Assembly: GCA_029207755.1 (NCBI GenBank)
Contig: JARCOQ010000076.1
Location: 1 to 64,000 of the forward strand
DNA length: 64,000 nt
Direction: 5' to 3'
Source of the DNA: Chamaea fasciata
Taxonomy: Eukaryota; Chordata; Aves; Passeriformes; Sylviidae
Of the stretch, positions 20,833 through 34,921 are shown piece after piece; positions within the stretch are counted from its first letter, which is position 1; each line of letters opens with the position of its first letter. Position numbers and translations under genes: made by a program. Under the pieces are notes generated by a model. The model saw only the letters and a program-made list of their open reading frames with translations. It searched no databases and had not been told where the DNA came from.

Positions 20833-22504
20833 CAGTATTGGCATGACAGCTGAAATGATTCCTAACACATTCCCCCATGCATTTGCCCATTTATTGCACT
20901 AGCCCAGGGCTTCTCTGTATGTCCGTCTCCCCCTGTGCCTTGATTCCTGTTCGGAAGCAGTAGAAGTGCAGGATGTGCCCACCAGCAGGAGCTGCTCCAG
21001 GCTTGGAAGGGGCCAGGTGGTGCTGATTTCCAGAGGCTTCTGTGTCCCAGGTGAGGCCAGGGCAGGAGTGGGTTGAAAGGTGCTGCTGCTGCTCCTCTGT
21101 GCCAGAGAGCCCTGGCTGGGCAGGGCACGGCGCCCACTGCACTGCGGGCTCTTTCTCCTGCCACAGCTGGGCACACCTGGCAACAAATCCTGATGACTTG
21201 TGGGGAAACCAAGGGCTTTGTGGAGGCTGCATTGCTCTGCACACACCTGGGCCACCTGCAGCACAGAGCTTTGGCCCCCAGAAATGTAAACCCGAGGGGA
21301 ACAGCTGGAAAAGGTTTCATTTTCACCTTTCAATAGAAGCGACTAAAATCAAAGTTACCAAGAAGGGCTCCGATCCCTGGTGCCAGCTCGGTGTGAGAAA
21401 GGAGGCATGACTTTATTTCAGTGCTGGGTGCGTGGGGAATCACTTTCCTAACACGTGCTCAGCCAGAAATCTCACCTACTCATTTGTAACCATGGAAACA
21501 AGACCTACTCATTACTGTGCTGAAACTCACAGGTTAAACATTCCCTCAAATTAGTTGACATATTTAAATCACTTCTCAGAAGTTACTGACAGGAGAGTAG
21601 GGCTCTCTTGAGAGTGTCTGGTGGTCATTTGGGGAACATCCCATTCCTGCAATTCTCCTCTGGTGCTCAAGAGCCTCCTACAACCACTCTTTCCCCCTTG
21701 AATTCATTCCAGCTACATTCTTAGGAAGACTACTCTATTCTCAAGGCTAAGGTAGCCACTTGCACACATCAATCACTGCACTGGGGGAATAGAGGGTTCA
21801 ACACTGTTAATGGGAAGGGAATCCACGATTTGTTGCAGTTCAACATTTTCTCAACACTTTCTTTCTCTGGGAATTGCTCACAAGCATTTCCTCAATGCAC
21901 CTTGAAATAGTTTTTGCTGACTGAAGCCACATTGTATCTTTCCTTCAGCAATTCAGAAAGAAAAACACAAATTGCTGACTGAAACCTTTCTACTCCCAAA
22001 TCTGTTCACTGCTCAAGCACAAGCCTCAGGCTCATACCCGATTCCCTCAGTGAGATAGGAGGTAATATTTTGCTTCAGCTGAAGGGTTATTAGAAGAAAG
22101 AAGGAAAGTTGTTGGTTCTAGGTGTTGTTATTTAGGGTTTGGATTTGTTCTAGTTGATTTGTTGGGTGTTGCTGTGAGCTGGGAGAGGGGCCAGCGTGAA
22201 GACCAGACCAAAAGGGAAGTAGGGTAAGAGGGGAGGGGACAGAAAATGAGGCGGTGGGGACAGAATAAAAGTTTCCTATTTCCCGGCCAAAGGGAAAGGG
22301 GACACGGTTCGCCCTGGGCTGGGAAAGGCAGTAAAAAGCAGCATTTTCTGTGTGTGTGTTGTGTGTGTGTTTGGCTCTTGGGAGAGGGAGATACACACCC
22401 AGCTCAGGTGAATCCTTCCTCAGAAACAGTTCTCTTTGGCTTTGATGACTTTGTCTCCCCATTTAATTTCATCTAAGAGTTGGCTCCTTTCTAACACCCC
22501 TCTC
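20833..22504. other. Unassigned DNA (copy 2)
   Basis: Equivalent of 2769-4439. Scattered substitutions and one-base indels, nothing else recognised. TG microsatellite at about 22349-22371. Confidence 0.5.
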
Positions 22505-23672
22505 CCAGCAGCTCAGGGCTGCATTGCACAGTGCTTGCTGTGTGCCAGAGAGCTCAAAGCAGGCTGGCCTGGCGCCCCGGAATATTTCTGCAGAACACTC
22601 CGCATTTCACCCCTTTGCTCTGGCTCAGTGCACAACTCCAGCACTGCAGGCGCTTCCTCCCAGAGCCGTGTGAGGCCCCGGCTCCTGCAGATGTGACCTG
22701 ACAAGCTGTCCCTGCCTGCCGCTGGCCTCGGTTCCCCCGGCAGAAGCGCCGTGCCTGAAGGAGGCTGCCCTGTGCCGGAGCCTGCGGAGCAGCCCGGCTC
22801 CCTCCCCTGTGCCCAGAGCGCTGCACACACTGCTCGCCTTGGCCAGGAGTTAGAGGGCAGCCGGCACAAGGGTGGCAATCCTCAGCCAGGCCTGCAGCCC
22901 TCGGCTGTGGTTTGCCTTTCTCTGCTCCTGTGCACGCTCCGGACGGCCGATGCCACCGGTCTGTGCTGTGCCCAGCACGGCCACGCTTCCCCTCGGGAGC
23001 AGCCGGCTGCCAGCTGGGCTCTGAGAGCGTAGGATTCGCCCGGGGCCCCCAAGAGGCACCCAGGGCCGGGCTGCTGCCTCTTGCAGCTCCAAGGGCCTCC
23101 TTGCAGCTGCCTCTGCCCCGGCTCAGGCTGCTCCGGGCTCTGCCAGGGCTCTGCTGGGGCTCCAGCCTGGGCAAGGCGGGGCCTGGGCTCACCCTGCAGC
23201 CGCTGACAGCTCTGCACCAGCTCTGCGCCTTTCCCAGGAGCCTCCCTGGTCTTTCTGCTGTCTCACTTGGGCAAAACTCTCCCCCAGACAAAGAGATTGC
23301 ACTTAGGGATACAAATGCAAGTGGCAGCAACCGAAATGCTCTCGAGTCAGAGCTCAAGGCCTGCATCTGCACAGGGTATTTGGGCTGCCCCACTCGTCCT
23401 TTGGTTCTGCCTGCAAATGCCACTGCCCTTTCTGCCTCAAACACAAGTGCCACAGCTGGGTAAAACCCAGCCCCTGGGCCATATTCCAAAGGCACTGCGG
23501 TCCGGAGAGCATGACGAAAGAAGAGCCTACTCCCCCTTCAAACCGTACCAAAGAAGGCATCAATGTCACTTTCCACCTCTAAGCAAAAATGGACAGTTCA
23601 GAAGGAAATGTTGAGCATTCTCACAGGCTCAGAAGGAGGACAATCTTCAAAATGACTTGAGGTTTCAGAAAC
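22505..23672. other. GC-rich segment with opposing open frames (copy 2)
   Basis: Equivalent of 4440-5607. The 313-codon minus frame (22554-23495) remains open; the 151-codon plus frame is cut by a stop that arises from 'gagcgcagg' becoming 'gagcgtagg' near 23029. Confidence 0.4.
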
Positions 23673-23729
23673 TTTATTTACAATCCTAGGCCAAAATACT
23701 ACCCTACAATCCTAGGCTAAAATCCTACT

Positions 23730-26700
23730 CTACAATCTACTACAATGCTGGTGATGGAAGAAAAAGTTTTTAAGTGACTGGTCCATTCCTGTCAACTCCT
23801 TCCACCTCTTAAAGGTAAGGATGAGTGGCACCAGGCTGGATGTAGGCTTGGCCGATGTTACAAATGGATGCTGCACAAAGGAAAACAAAAAAGCCAAGAA
23901 TGAACCATTACTTTCCAAGCTAAGAGCCCCAAAGGCAGGGTAATCTTTTTTTCAATGAAAAGGGGATTGAGTCAGAGTAGGTCTAAGGAGCAACAGTGGG
24001 ACAACAGTGGCACAGCTTACTGCAAGAGCTGCTAAATGCCCCAGGCCTGGAAATATTTCAGGTCTGAGCATCCTGATCTCTTGAAAGATGCCCCTGCTCA
24101 TTGCAGGGCACTTGGACCAGATGACCCTTACAGGTCCCTGCCAGCCCAGCCCAGTCTAGGATTCCTGGCTGTTCTCATTTGAACAGCACCAAGAGTGGAG
24201 GCGAGGAGGACGAGGCTCATCTGATGCCTGGCACTTCAGTGCAGGAGGAGCCCGTCCCTGGGACACTGTTTCCCCCGCAGCCCCTTGGCATTTTACCTGC
24301 AGCAGCTCCTTGGCAGACCAGCGCCGCTCCTCGTCTCTCTGCAGGCAGCAGCTCAGGAAGTCACGCAGCAAAGGGGAGAGAAGCTTGGGCTGCTGCAGCT
24401 TTGGGATCCCTTTGGTGGCTATCAGGAATCGAGCCTGGAGAAAAAGGAAAGACGAGTCTCTCAGCTGCTTCTTTCACATCTGGAACTGCTCTCCCAGATC
24501 CCATTGTTTCAGCTGCACTCTGCAGTGGCAGTTTCTGCCATGGCACAGAGGAAGAGATGACTTTCCTGGACCAACAAAAAACCCAAAGCCTGATGCAGTC
24601 ACAGCTTTTCCAGCATCCAGCAGATCTTGCCCTGGCAGCTGATTTCATTGACTGACCTCCTTAGTGGAAACTACATCAGCAAAAGCACCTTTGCTTCTCT
24701 GAGGATTCACCTGACCAGCTTGACAGGCTAGTTGGAAGAGGGACTTTGCTCTACTAACTCACTCTAGTATTTCCAAGGAGTATGACATGAAAAGCATCTC
24801 TGCAGCACTTGTTGGTCCCTTAAGCACAGCTGCTATAAAAGTCATCAAGCTTTTTCCTTGGTTCTTGAAAACAATGGTAATTAAAAGTAAAGAAAGGAAA
24901 TCCCTCAGTTAAGGCAAGTTTCCCTGTGAGAAGAATGGGGGTACACTTCTCTCCAAACCACTGCTTTAGAAACTTGGTTGGGTTTGGGTTACTTTCCTTC
25001 ATTTCAGGAAAGATAACAGCAGCTCTAAGATGCTTGTTTCCTGTTAGTAGGGCCATCTACACGGCCAAAAGAGCTGGAAGGACTTCTAAGCCAAAGCCCA
25101 GTGTTGCCTGAGAAGGGAGATTGTCTGCCTGGGCTAAGGCTTGAGTTCCCCCATGGATGCAACCAAAACCCCAGCAGATGCTGATGTGCTGCAGGGACAT
25201 TTTCAGAAAGGGACCGTGGTGGAAGTAGTTCCAGCAGATGGCAATGGCATTTTGTCCAATGGCACACAGAACGTGGGATGGGGGAGAAAGACAGCGGGAT
25301 CAGAGAGTATTTACACCTTACCGAGAGAGGACCTTTATTCCCGTAAGGAGGTTCTCCTTCCACCATTTCAATGCCCACAATTCCAAAAGACCAGATGTCT
25401 GCTTTGGGGCCATAGGACTCAGCTTTTGCAATTTCAGGCGCCATCCACCAAGCAGTCCCGGTCACCGAGCTCCGTCTACTCTGCTCAGGGGTGAGTTGAG
25501 CAGAGAGGCCAAAATCAGCTGGGGAGAGAGCAAAAGAAGGTTTTGATTTGAATCCTGTGCAATTAGGAAAGCAAGGAAAAGAATTGCCCAGTTGAAGTTG
25601 GAGAATGTGCTGCTGAATCTCCTGGACAACTGTCCCTGCTCTGTTTCCTCAGGACTTTAGCCAAGGAAATATGGCATTGGCTGCTTCAAAAATCCCCACA
25701 TTTTTTACACGGCCTCCAGCAGTGTCTTTTGTTCCCCTGAAGCTTTAGACTTGTAGCCCCCTCCCTCTGGAAGGGACACACACAGAGCAATGCCACTGTG
25801 GACGGCTCGATCCTTGCCATAGGTCTGTGCACGTTGCCACCGCGTGGTCAGCTCACAACAGGCTCCCTGCACTGCCACCAGCACCGTTTGGGGGGGGCTG
25901 GCTCTCACTCAAAAGCAGCCCCACAGCCCACATATCCCTGGAATGCTGCACCTGACCAAGAAAATACTGACCCAGCTTGACAGAGCCATCCGTTTTGAGG
26001 AGGATGTTGAGGCTCTTCACATCTCGGTGTATCACGTGGTTGGAATGGAGAAAATGCAGTCCTTGCAGGCACTGAGAGAGAAACCAGAAACAGGAGGGCA
26101 AAAATCAGTGATGTGATTTCATCACACAAGAAAGGAAAGAGCTCTCCAAGATTCCCTCTGCAGGGGAATGGGGAGTAATGGCAGAAGACAGTGCCATTGA
26201 GGGCAAGAGCACGCTGCTACAACACAGGCAGGGCAGCACCTTTCTAAAGAAAGGCATGTCAGCTTGCCAAAGAGCAACAGCAACTGCTGGTGTAGACTCT
26301 GCCCTGCAAACCAGCCAGGATGACTGCTGCTGCACTGGATGTGCTCAGAAGTACAGAGCATTCTGGCTGCACTGCTAACCTTTCCAGCTGAGGACTCAGA
26401 GAAATGAGTCTCTCTTCTTTGCTGCTCCTTTCAAACAGTGCCACCCCCACCTTTGCTTTTACAGGCAAGGAATGCAGCGCAGACAGGCCAAAGTTTAGAG
26501 AGGCAAGATGGAGAAGAGCAAATACAAGAGCCAGAGTGAAAGTGCAACAGCGGGAGAGAAGAGGACAAGAACAGAGTCCAGTGAGTGCAGGGGCACTGGC
26601 AGGCAGTTCACTTGAGATGCTCTTGCTTGCCCAGAGCATATCAGCCACACAGAAACAAAGCCTGGCTCACGGAATCGCTCCTGTCCTGAGCCCCTTTCCC

Positions 26701-29700
26701 AGACAATCCTGCCCAAGCCCTGGGACGCACAGATGGGATCCCTCACCTCTCGACTGATGGTTGCAACGTGGTGTTCACATATGCGAACCTCAGCGATGAC
26801 ATCATCCAGAGAGCCTCCATCCATGTACTCCATCACCAGCCAGAGTTCGTCGAGCACAAGGTAGCTGAAAGAAGGGAACAAGGCCATGCAGATGAACATG
26901 CATACATTGGTTTCTTTGCTTGATTCTTGTTTCCGGGTCCCTTTGTGACAAGGACAGAATTCAAGGAATAGACATGCCCTCCAGGCTGTGCATTGTTTGC
27001 AGTCTGTGCAGTCTCAAGGAGAACAGCACATCTGTGAGAAAGGAGATATTTTAGATGGCCAGCAAGCCAAAAGTACAGTTTAGTATCAGCCAAGATGAAA
27101 AACCTGTCCCGCATGGTATTTCTGGAAAGGAGCACCTAGTGTTCCTGGCATGGCCAGCCCTGGAAAAGAGGGGCAACAATCCAAGGGAAATCCTCTCTAG
27201 CATGCTTCATCAGCATTGAAGAAACTTGAAAAAATCAATCCTGAGACAACATGGAAGCAGTGAGCTTACAAGGTATTGACTTAGTATGGGAGGGTTGATT
27301 CAGGTTTTTGGCCAGTGTTCCAACTCAGTGTTTGAAAGCCAGGGAAGACACATGCAGGCAAAATACACTCTCTTCCCATCCATTGGAGATGAGTAGAGAA
27401 ATAATAATTAACTGATTATTAACAGCTCTATTTTCTGCCAGTGTCCAAAGTGGGGTTTTAACCTCGCATGCTTTTACTATGTAAACAAACTTTCATGGGA
27501 AGAGACCATGACCACTCACCTGTCTAAATAATCCACAACGTGGGGACTCTTATTCTTCTTCATGACCATGATTTCATTAAGCGCTTGTTGATTCCTGTTC
27601 GGTCCTTGAAGATTGATTTTCTTGATGGCCACCTAGAATGACACAGAAAATCAGTAACTTTAGAAGCTGGTGGAATGAGACCACAACACACATGGAGCGA
27701 GTGATTTTGCAATGACACAGGTGAGCTCTGCCAAAGTGCCTTGCGATTAGACAAAGGAGTAATTAGGAACTGACATTCCTACAGCTCATTTCTCTGCTCC
27801 TTTGGGGGCCAGTTCCAGGACACGTGGCCACTGACCACATTTTGCCTTGTCCACTTGTTAAAAATGGTGTGTCAACTCTCACCCCCCAAAGCTCTGAGCA
27901 CACTCTCTGTTTCTCTGTCCGTACTTCAGAGGAAGAAATGCGTGCCTTGGTACTCTGTGGATACATCTCGGGACCTAGGCAGGGCTTGGGGCTTTTAGGG
28001 ATGCCTTGCAGATCTCTCCCCTACATGCAGTTCCCAAGTGCAGCACTGCAGGTGGCTAAGGAACTGCCAGGAACATTCCGATGAATTTGCTGGCAGCCAG
28101 AAATGAGAATTCAGGACTCTGAAGCCGTAGCCCCAGAGAGCAGTGAGATGCCCCTTTGTTGGAGCAATTGAGAGCCAGGGAGAGCGTCCTTCTCTGAAAG
28201 GAACCGCTGCCCCCCTTGCCTTCCTTCTGGCAGCTGAGCAGGACAAAGACTGTCCCAAATGCAGCTGGCAGGCTGGCACCAGTCTGTGCTTCTTGTGCCT
28301 TTGCAGCACAGCTCTAGCCACAGCTGCAGCCACAGCTGACACGAGAGAGGAAAGCCCTGGAGAGCAGCAGAATCTGCAGGGGCTCTTGACATTTACCTGT
28401 CCTCCTGTGGCAGTGTCGATGGCTCTGCAAACCTCTCCAAAAGCCCTAGAAACAAAACAGCAGCAAAGCAAGGAGAAGCCATTTAGACCTTGGAGTGAAA
28501 GCCAGCCCAGACAGGAGATGTCTGCTGGAAATGCCTCCAACCTGCAGCATGCAGAAGGGCTCTGCCAGAAGGCAGATGATGCATTTTCCTCTCCAGTGCA
28601 TGGGCACTGGGCCTGTTTCTGAAGCACTGGGCTTTAGTGCCTCAGCTCCAAAGGCCAGGTGATTCTTTCGTCTTGGATTTCAGTTTCTAAACTGGGCAGT
28701 TTTTATCCTGATCACACTATTTCCTTCAGCAAACTCTTGGGAAGAAATGTTCCTTCAAACAGTTATCTGCCTGCTACGAAAAGGGGTGGTTGCTGTTTCT
28801 GGCAATGAAATCCAAGTGTCTGACAATTCCTTCTGACCACACTTCCAAATTCTGGCCGGTACTGAGAGATGGGGCAGACTAACCCCAGTGTCTGAATATG
28901 TTTGCAGCTTGCCTGACTTCACCCTTGACAGATATTCCAGCAGCAGATCGTTGCCCCATGATTGCGTACAAGTAACTGTGGTTGGACTCACCCTCTGCCA
29001 ACAATTTCCTCTTCAATGTATTTCCTTCGGGGATTTTCCATGCTCGCCATTTGCCCTGAGGGAAACAAAGTGCAAGATGCTCACTTGAAAGCAGAGATCC
29101 CACTATCCAGGAGATACAAAAGGCAGCCCTGCTGGGGCTGTACAGTCTGGCCTTCTGAGTCCTTTGTGGCCAGCTGCGTAACAACAAAAACTGCAAGAAT
29201 TGCAACAAGACAGGCAGCTCTGCAGTACAAGCAGGCCAGCACTGATTTCTACAGTCCTTTGAAGAGATCTCTTGACAGCAAACAAAGCACAGGGAGATGC
29301 ATTCCCAGGAGAGGAGGGCATCTTCCCCACCTTGCAGCAGTTTCCCAAAGGAATGCCTTTCCCTTTGTAAACCCAAGCAGCTCATGCTCTAACCAATCCC
29401 AAGGGGCCTTCAGCAGCAGGACCCTCACCCTTGATGAGCAGGCTGAGCTGGAAGACGCCCTTGCCCGTGGCCCACGTGAAGAACCACACTGCTTCTCCTC
29501 CCCCTGACAGCAGGGATCAGTCCCTGCCATTGCACTCGCCCTCTCAGCCCCGCACACGTGCCCACCTTCCCGCAGCGGGCAAGGGCAGCAGGGACAGCAG
29601 TGCTCCTCAGGTGCCGGCGGGACACGGACAGCTGCCCAGAGGAGATGCTGACCCTCTGTGAGCCCAGCCCAGGCCGTGCAGGAGCCGGCCCAGAGCAGGG

Positions 29701-32700
29701 GCTGCTGCCTCGGGGCAGCTCCGCGCTGCAGCGGCCGGCCGGCAGCGGGACTCTCCCAGCTAAGGAAGGCTCCAGCCTCGGCACTCACACCAGCCCTCAG
29801 GGCCAGGGCAGCCACCGCCACAAAGCTGCCAAAGCCCAGGCACCAGCACTGACAAGCAATGGCAAGAAGGCACGGCCACACCCAGCCCCTTCCAAGCTGG
29901 TGCCCCCACTGAGGACACGGCAGGATTGGCTTGGAGAGCAGACACACCCAGGTGCACGTCAGTGCCCTTTTGTGCCAACAGGTGACGGGAGACAGAGAGT
30001 CAGCTGGGCTCTGTTCTCAGCCCCACCAGGTCTCATCTGAGGGCACAGGACCGGCAGCTGCTCTGGGCAAGAAGCAGCTTCAATGACTTGTGCTGTAGAA
30101 TCACAAAGGGCTTGATTTGTTTTCCTAGAGACTGATCTGAGCAGGGCTTGGGCCAGTGGGTAGCATTCTAACAGTCATGGGAATGACTGGGAATCAGGTA
30201 GGAAAAAGTGCCATGGATCTGAGGAATATACAGCAGAGGGGCTGGAGGCTCACTCCTGAGAAATGCCTACAGTGCACTTTTATCTGATCATGCCCCAGGC
30301 CTGTGTCTCTTGGACTTATCTTTCTAGGAACAAAACTAGGATATTAAATACAGATTGTAATAAAAGGATCTGTTTTTTTCATTGGGGGCACAAAAAAACC
30401 AGCTCTTGCTCTCTGTTTCTGCTGTCACCTGATGTTCTTTCCAAAGAGTCCTCACTGACAAATATATAATCTTCTCATTAAAAAACCTGCAGATGTAGTA
30501 GTGGTAAATAGGAACAGTCATCAAAATTACGCCACTGAGACTCATGGGGCAGAAGAGCTCCTTCAAGATGGAGAATAAACCTCTACCCAAAAAAATCTGG
30601 GAAAAAACCCAAACTAAAACCACAACCAAAAGACAAAATGCCAAAACCAATCAATTTCCGTGAAGGTTTTTTTTGCTCGGATGGCGGATGAGAAGTCAGG
30701 AGTCTAAGGAGAATTTAGGAAGCTGACTATTCTATCCAGTTTGGCCACTAGCACACAGGACTTGCCCAGATCATTTGCTAGCTCACAGCCTTCTGCTGAT
30801 GCAAGGACAACCCCTGCTTCTGCCTTTAGCAGCTGGGGAAGCTCAGGCAAACCCCAGGCACGTCCAAGCTGCCCTCAGAGGCAGCGGGAACACCCAGAGC
30901 ACTCTCTTGCTGCCTTGGAGCACAGCCTCTCCTGTGGGGAGCCCTAAATGCTCCTGGGACACCAAAGGGAGGAGAATCATTGGGTCCAGCTGTGCTGACA
31001 CGTGCACACCATACACTGTCCCTCAGAGAAGAAAGACACAAGACATACTCAGGAGCTCCAGGGACTCATCCTCATCATCCTCCATCTCCTGTTGCTGAGC
31101 AGAAGCCCTGTCAGTGCTGGAGATGAACGAACTGCCCGGCTTCCACTGCACAGCTTGGCCAGCACAGGTGCCTTCAGGTAACACTGCTGCTGCTGCAGGT
31201 TCAACAGAAGAGCCTGTGGAGATCTGAGACAACAAAGGAGTTTGTGTCAGAAAGAAAAGTGGCTGGCAGAGATTAGCCCCAGATCCCATTTCAAGTGCAA
31301 GCCCTTAGCAAGATGCTGTCAGCCACATGCAGGGCTCTGCCATGGGTTTGTTCTGATGTCCACTCCTCAAACTGGATGGCTCAAAGCCAAAGGCTGGTTT
31401 GACTGGAGTGCAAGGCCAGATTCATTGTCCATTTTCTCCAAAATGCATTTGCGTGGGTTTTCTGAAGGGTGACTGCCAAAATGACCATTCCACTTTCTCC
31501 CAAGGACGCTTTTCCCCTTCCAAGGGCTGCAGACACACTTGCAGCTCTTTGTTCAAATGTTCTACCTTCTCCCATGGAGTCCTCTTTTCCTCCGGCATCT
31601 TCTGAACGTGTCCAACCGGCAGCGCTGCTGCTTGGGACAGTTTCTGTGCCTCACAGGAATCTTGGGGCTCCTTGCTGCCAGTCACTTGATGGAAATCTTT
31701 GCAGGCTGCCAGGCGAGATGTCAACACTTCCACCTTAAGTCAAAGAGAACAAAGCAGTCAGAGAGTCCAGCTTGTCCCTGTCAGCCAAGAGTCATCGACT
31801 GTGAGGAAAGGGAGAGGACCAGATTCACAAGGGATACAGACAGCTTCTTTCCAGATCCATCTGGGTCACCGTGTTCCCCTGCAAGAACACCTCAAGAAAC
31901 AAGGAGAGCAGGAAGAGGCCAGCAGGAATGCATTCAGATGACTGCTGGCCAAAAGGCCAAAGCACTAGTGCCACTGTGCAGGGCAGCAGCTGAGATTCAG
32001 CAGAGCAGGGAGTGTCCTTCAGAGTGCCTGTGGCACACACTGGAGCAGGATGGCACTCAGAGGCATCACCCCACCCCCCTGCTGCTCTGCAGGGGAAAGG
32101 CAAGAAGGGCAGAAAGCACCAGGTTGGTGACTGCAGTGGCTATTGCTCATTCACTCACTTGTTTCTGTAGAGCCTCTCGCTTCTCAAGGAGGAGACAAAT
32201 TTTCGCTCGGTCTTCTGCTAGAATCTCCATTTCTTCCTCCAGCCTCTTCTCCCATGCCTTGATCCTAGCCCGAGTTTTCTGCAGCTCTGCCTGCAGCTTG
32301 TCTCCAAAGTTCCGTAAAGAACAAGAGACAGAACCTTCCATCAGGGGAGTGGCTACTACTCCTCCGCTTACATGGTTTTGTTGATTGCCCCTCTCCTGAT
32401 GGAGTTTCCATTGATCCTCAGTTCTTCTGATGTCTTCCCTGCTCTTCCTCCTTGCTGCCATGGTGTCACTCGGAGGTTTGGGCGGCTCTGCTTGTGCCTC
32501 TGCCTCCACGTTCTGTACACACAAATGCAGAGCAAGTGACTGGGAGATGCCATCAGGCTCAGCTTTTTCCTTTTTCAGCGTACAAATCATATTCATTCAG
32601 CCACTTCTTTCTGCTTCCCTGCCCACCTCTGCTTCCATTGTAACCCTCCTGTCCCAGTGCTGATCTCTGCAGATGACAAGGCTCTGTGCTTTCAGTGCCT

Positions 32701-34548
32701 GGGGGACTCCTGGCCTCCTCAGTCCCAAGAGCTCCATTGAATTCCCCTCTCCCTGCCCTTCACTCTGTCCCACTGTGACACTAGCAGTACAATCAGCCTC
32801 CATCTGGGGCTGAAGCTCCAACAGCCTCTTCGGAAGCTGACAGGGAACGTGTCTTTTGCCACACAAGAGAAGAGTGACCCCCCAAAGATTCATGGACAAC
32901 ACATCATCTCTTAGCAGCTCTTTAAAAGCCAAAAGACAGGTGGACTCCGAGTGCCTGTCAGCTCTGCTACTGCCTGCTCTGCCTGAAGAGGCAAAAGAAC
33001 AACCTGGCAACAAAGGCACCAAAATCCCTGTCTTCAAACAGCAACTCCACATCCCCAGTGTGTCTCTGAAATGCTCCCGGGTAAGCACAGCCAAGAAGCT
33101 CACGGGGACAAACCACCCCAAAGAGCTTGTGTTCTCAGATCAAGACTTTTGGTGCCTGTGGGTACTTGGCACGTCTGTGGAGAGGGACAGGTGTCCCCAG
33201 GCCACAGCGTCCCCTACGTATCCACCAAGGCTGAGCACAGTGCCTTTGACATGCTCCCTCCTCTGCAGACAGGGAACCTTCCTGCTCCAGGCTGGCCCCT
33301 ATCAGAATCCCAGCAAGCTGGGGCCTAAACACGGCAGCTCAAAGCCCATTTTCCAGCTGTCACTGGCTGAGGGGAATGGCTGGGTCTGGCAGGACTGCAG
33401 CACTCAGCATTCTCAGCCACCAACAGCAAGAGCTGGCTGCTCAGAAACTTGCAGCTCTGCCTCGCACTAAAGACAGCACCCTCCAGAAGTGGCACTTACT
33501 GGCTGGGAAAGTTCCGGCTGTGGGGTGACAACAGCTGGAGCCTTGTGGTCATTTGGCTCCTCTTCGGCTTCTTGTCCAGGAGCAGAGGAAGCCGGAGGGG
33601 AGTCTGTTCTTCCTTCAGTGATCTGTGGACAGACAGGAGCGTGAGACACAGGCTCATTTAGAACCTTCTTTCTCTTCAGCTCTAGAACCAGCTCTACTAA
33701 GCACAAATCATCAACTTGAAGAGCAAGGGGATTCTAAGTCACTCTGCCTAAATTCTAATGGGCTGATTCAACTGGACACTGCAAATTGCTCCAAATTACA
33801 TATTCCCCCTGACTACTATCAGGAAGCACCATTCTCTCTGCAAAACTTCTCTTTTAGTTCTTTTAAAGCTCTGGAATGGAAAATTAGGAAATAGGCAGTG
33901 ATGCCTCTGCTCTTGCTGCTGTAGACATGGAAATGGATTTTCTTGCAGCCTACTCAGCTGGCCCTCTAAACTCTACTGCCACAGGCCAAGCTCACAGCTT
34001 GGCGCACGATTCTAAAACACCAGGAACATCAAATGTTCTTTCCTTACTCACCTTGGGATCAGCACCTCTGAATACCCGGCTCAGGTGACCTGCAGTAGGC
34101 AAGGGAAAATGAAGCAGATGCTTTGAGAAAACTGGAGACAACCACAGCATTTTTAGAAGACCTTCCAAGAAGGCCTCCCAGTCTACATTTTCAAAGTTGT
34201 CCTGCTTGACCCAGCAATGGAGGAATTGGCAAACTCTGCTGCCACAGACTCTCCCACGGAGGGAACGCAACCCCTGCAGGTTCCCTTGCAAATGCTGCCC
34301 ACACGGCCGTGGCTACACACGCCCCCTTTTGAGCTGAACATGTTGACAGGAGCTTTACCCAAGCGGCATCCCAATGGCCTTTCTGTTTCCAAATCAACCC
34401 AGTCACTAAGAAAGAGCAGGAAGACACAAAAACCAGGTTAGGTGACACTCAGGGAAAACCTCTACTTACCTGCCAGGTGAGTCAGGAAATAGCAGGAATA
34501 AGTAACTCCGTAAACAGTGAAAACTGCAGCGGCGAGTTGCCGAATCAT
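23730..34548 (-). CDS. Membrane-anchored coiled-coil PAK-like Ser/Thr kinase, copy 2 (15 exons)
   Basis: Exons: 34470-34548, 34052-34089, 33500-33622, 32372-32512, 32159-32290, 31539-31733, 31049-31223, 28992-29055, 28397-28445, 27520-27632, 26747-26864, 25972-26071, 25322-25518, 24297-24434, 23730-23870. All splice sites and phases match copy 1 and I see no stop or frameshift, so it looks intact. Differences from copy 1 seen by eye: DDQDES becomes DDEDES before the kinase, Leu to Pro after [15 protein letters not shown] in the activation loop, and HHRHC becomes HHQHC at the C-terminus; several further changes are synonymous. The catalytic Lys, HRD Asp and DFG Asp are kept. The gene lies head-to-head with an ERV remnant whose RNase H part starts about 235 bp upstream of the ATG. 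Confidence 0.82.
29407..30042. other. GC-rich segment inside kinase intron 7 (copy 2)
   Basis: Equivalent of 11340-11975 with a handful of substitutions; the same frames remain open. Confidence 0.4.
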
Positions 34549-34782
34549 TGTGGCAACTGCTGTGCAAGTTTGCAGAGTGCGCTCTAACGCTAGCTAAAAG
34601 GAGTCTCCTGTCAGTCAGCAGCTGCCCACTGACAAAAGCCTCAAGCACAGGACCAAGTTCCTGCACCGAGCAAGCCCAAGAGCTGCTCTGACACCCCTGA
34701 GGCCTTCCGGGCACCAAGGCAACCTTGCGATGTTACCATGACCACGTGGCAACCGTGCCCTGACATCACAAAGCAAACGCTC
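34549..34782 (-). promoter_or_regulatory. Putative kinase promoter and 5' UTR (copy 2)
   Basis: Equivalent of 16481-16714. Here 'accacgtggcaacc' creates a CACGTG E-box overlapping the second GGCAACC; copy 1 has CACGCG instead. The TGACATCA site is kept. Confidence 0.4.
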
Positions 34783-34921
34783 TGCCTTGATCTGGATGGA
34801 TGGAGGAGGGCACGTGGACGCGACTACTGAGGACACATTGCAGACGCTAGAATTAAGGGCTGTCCTTTGGATCATTATGAATTGGCCTGGTCAGGGTGTA
34901 AATATTGTCACAGACTCATGA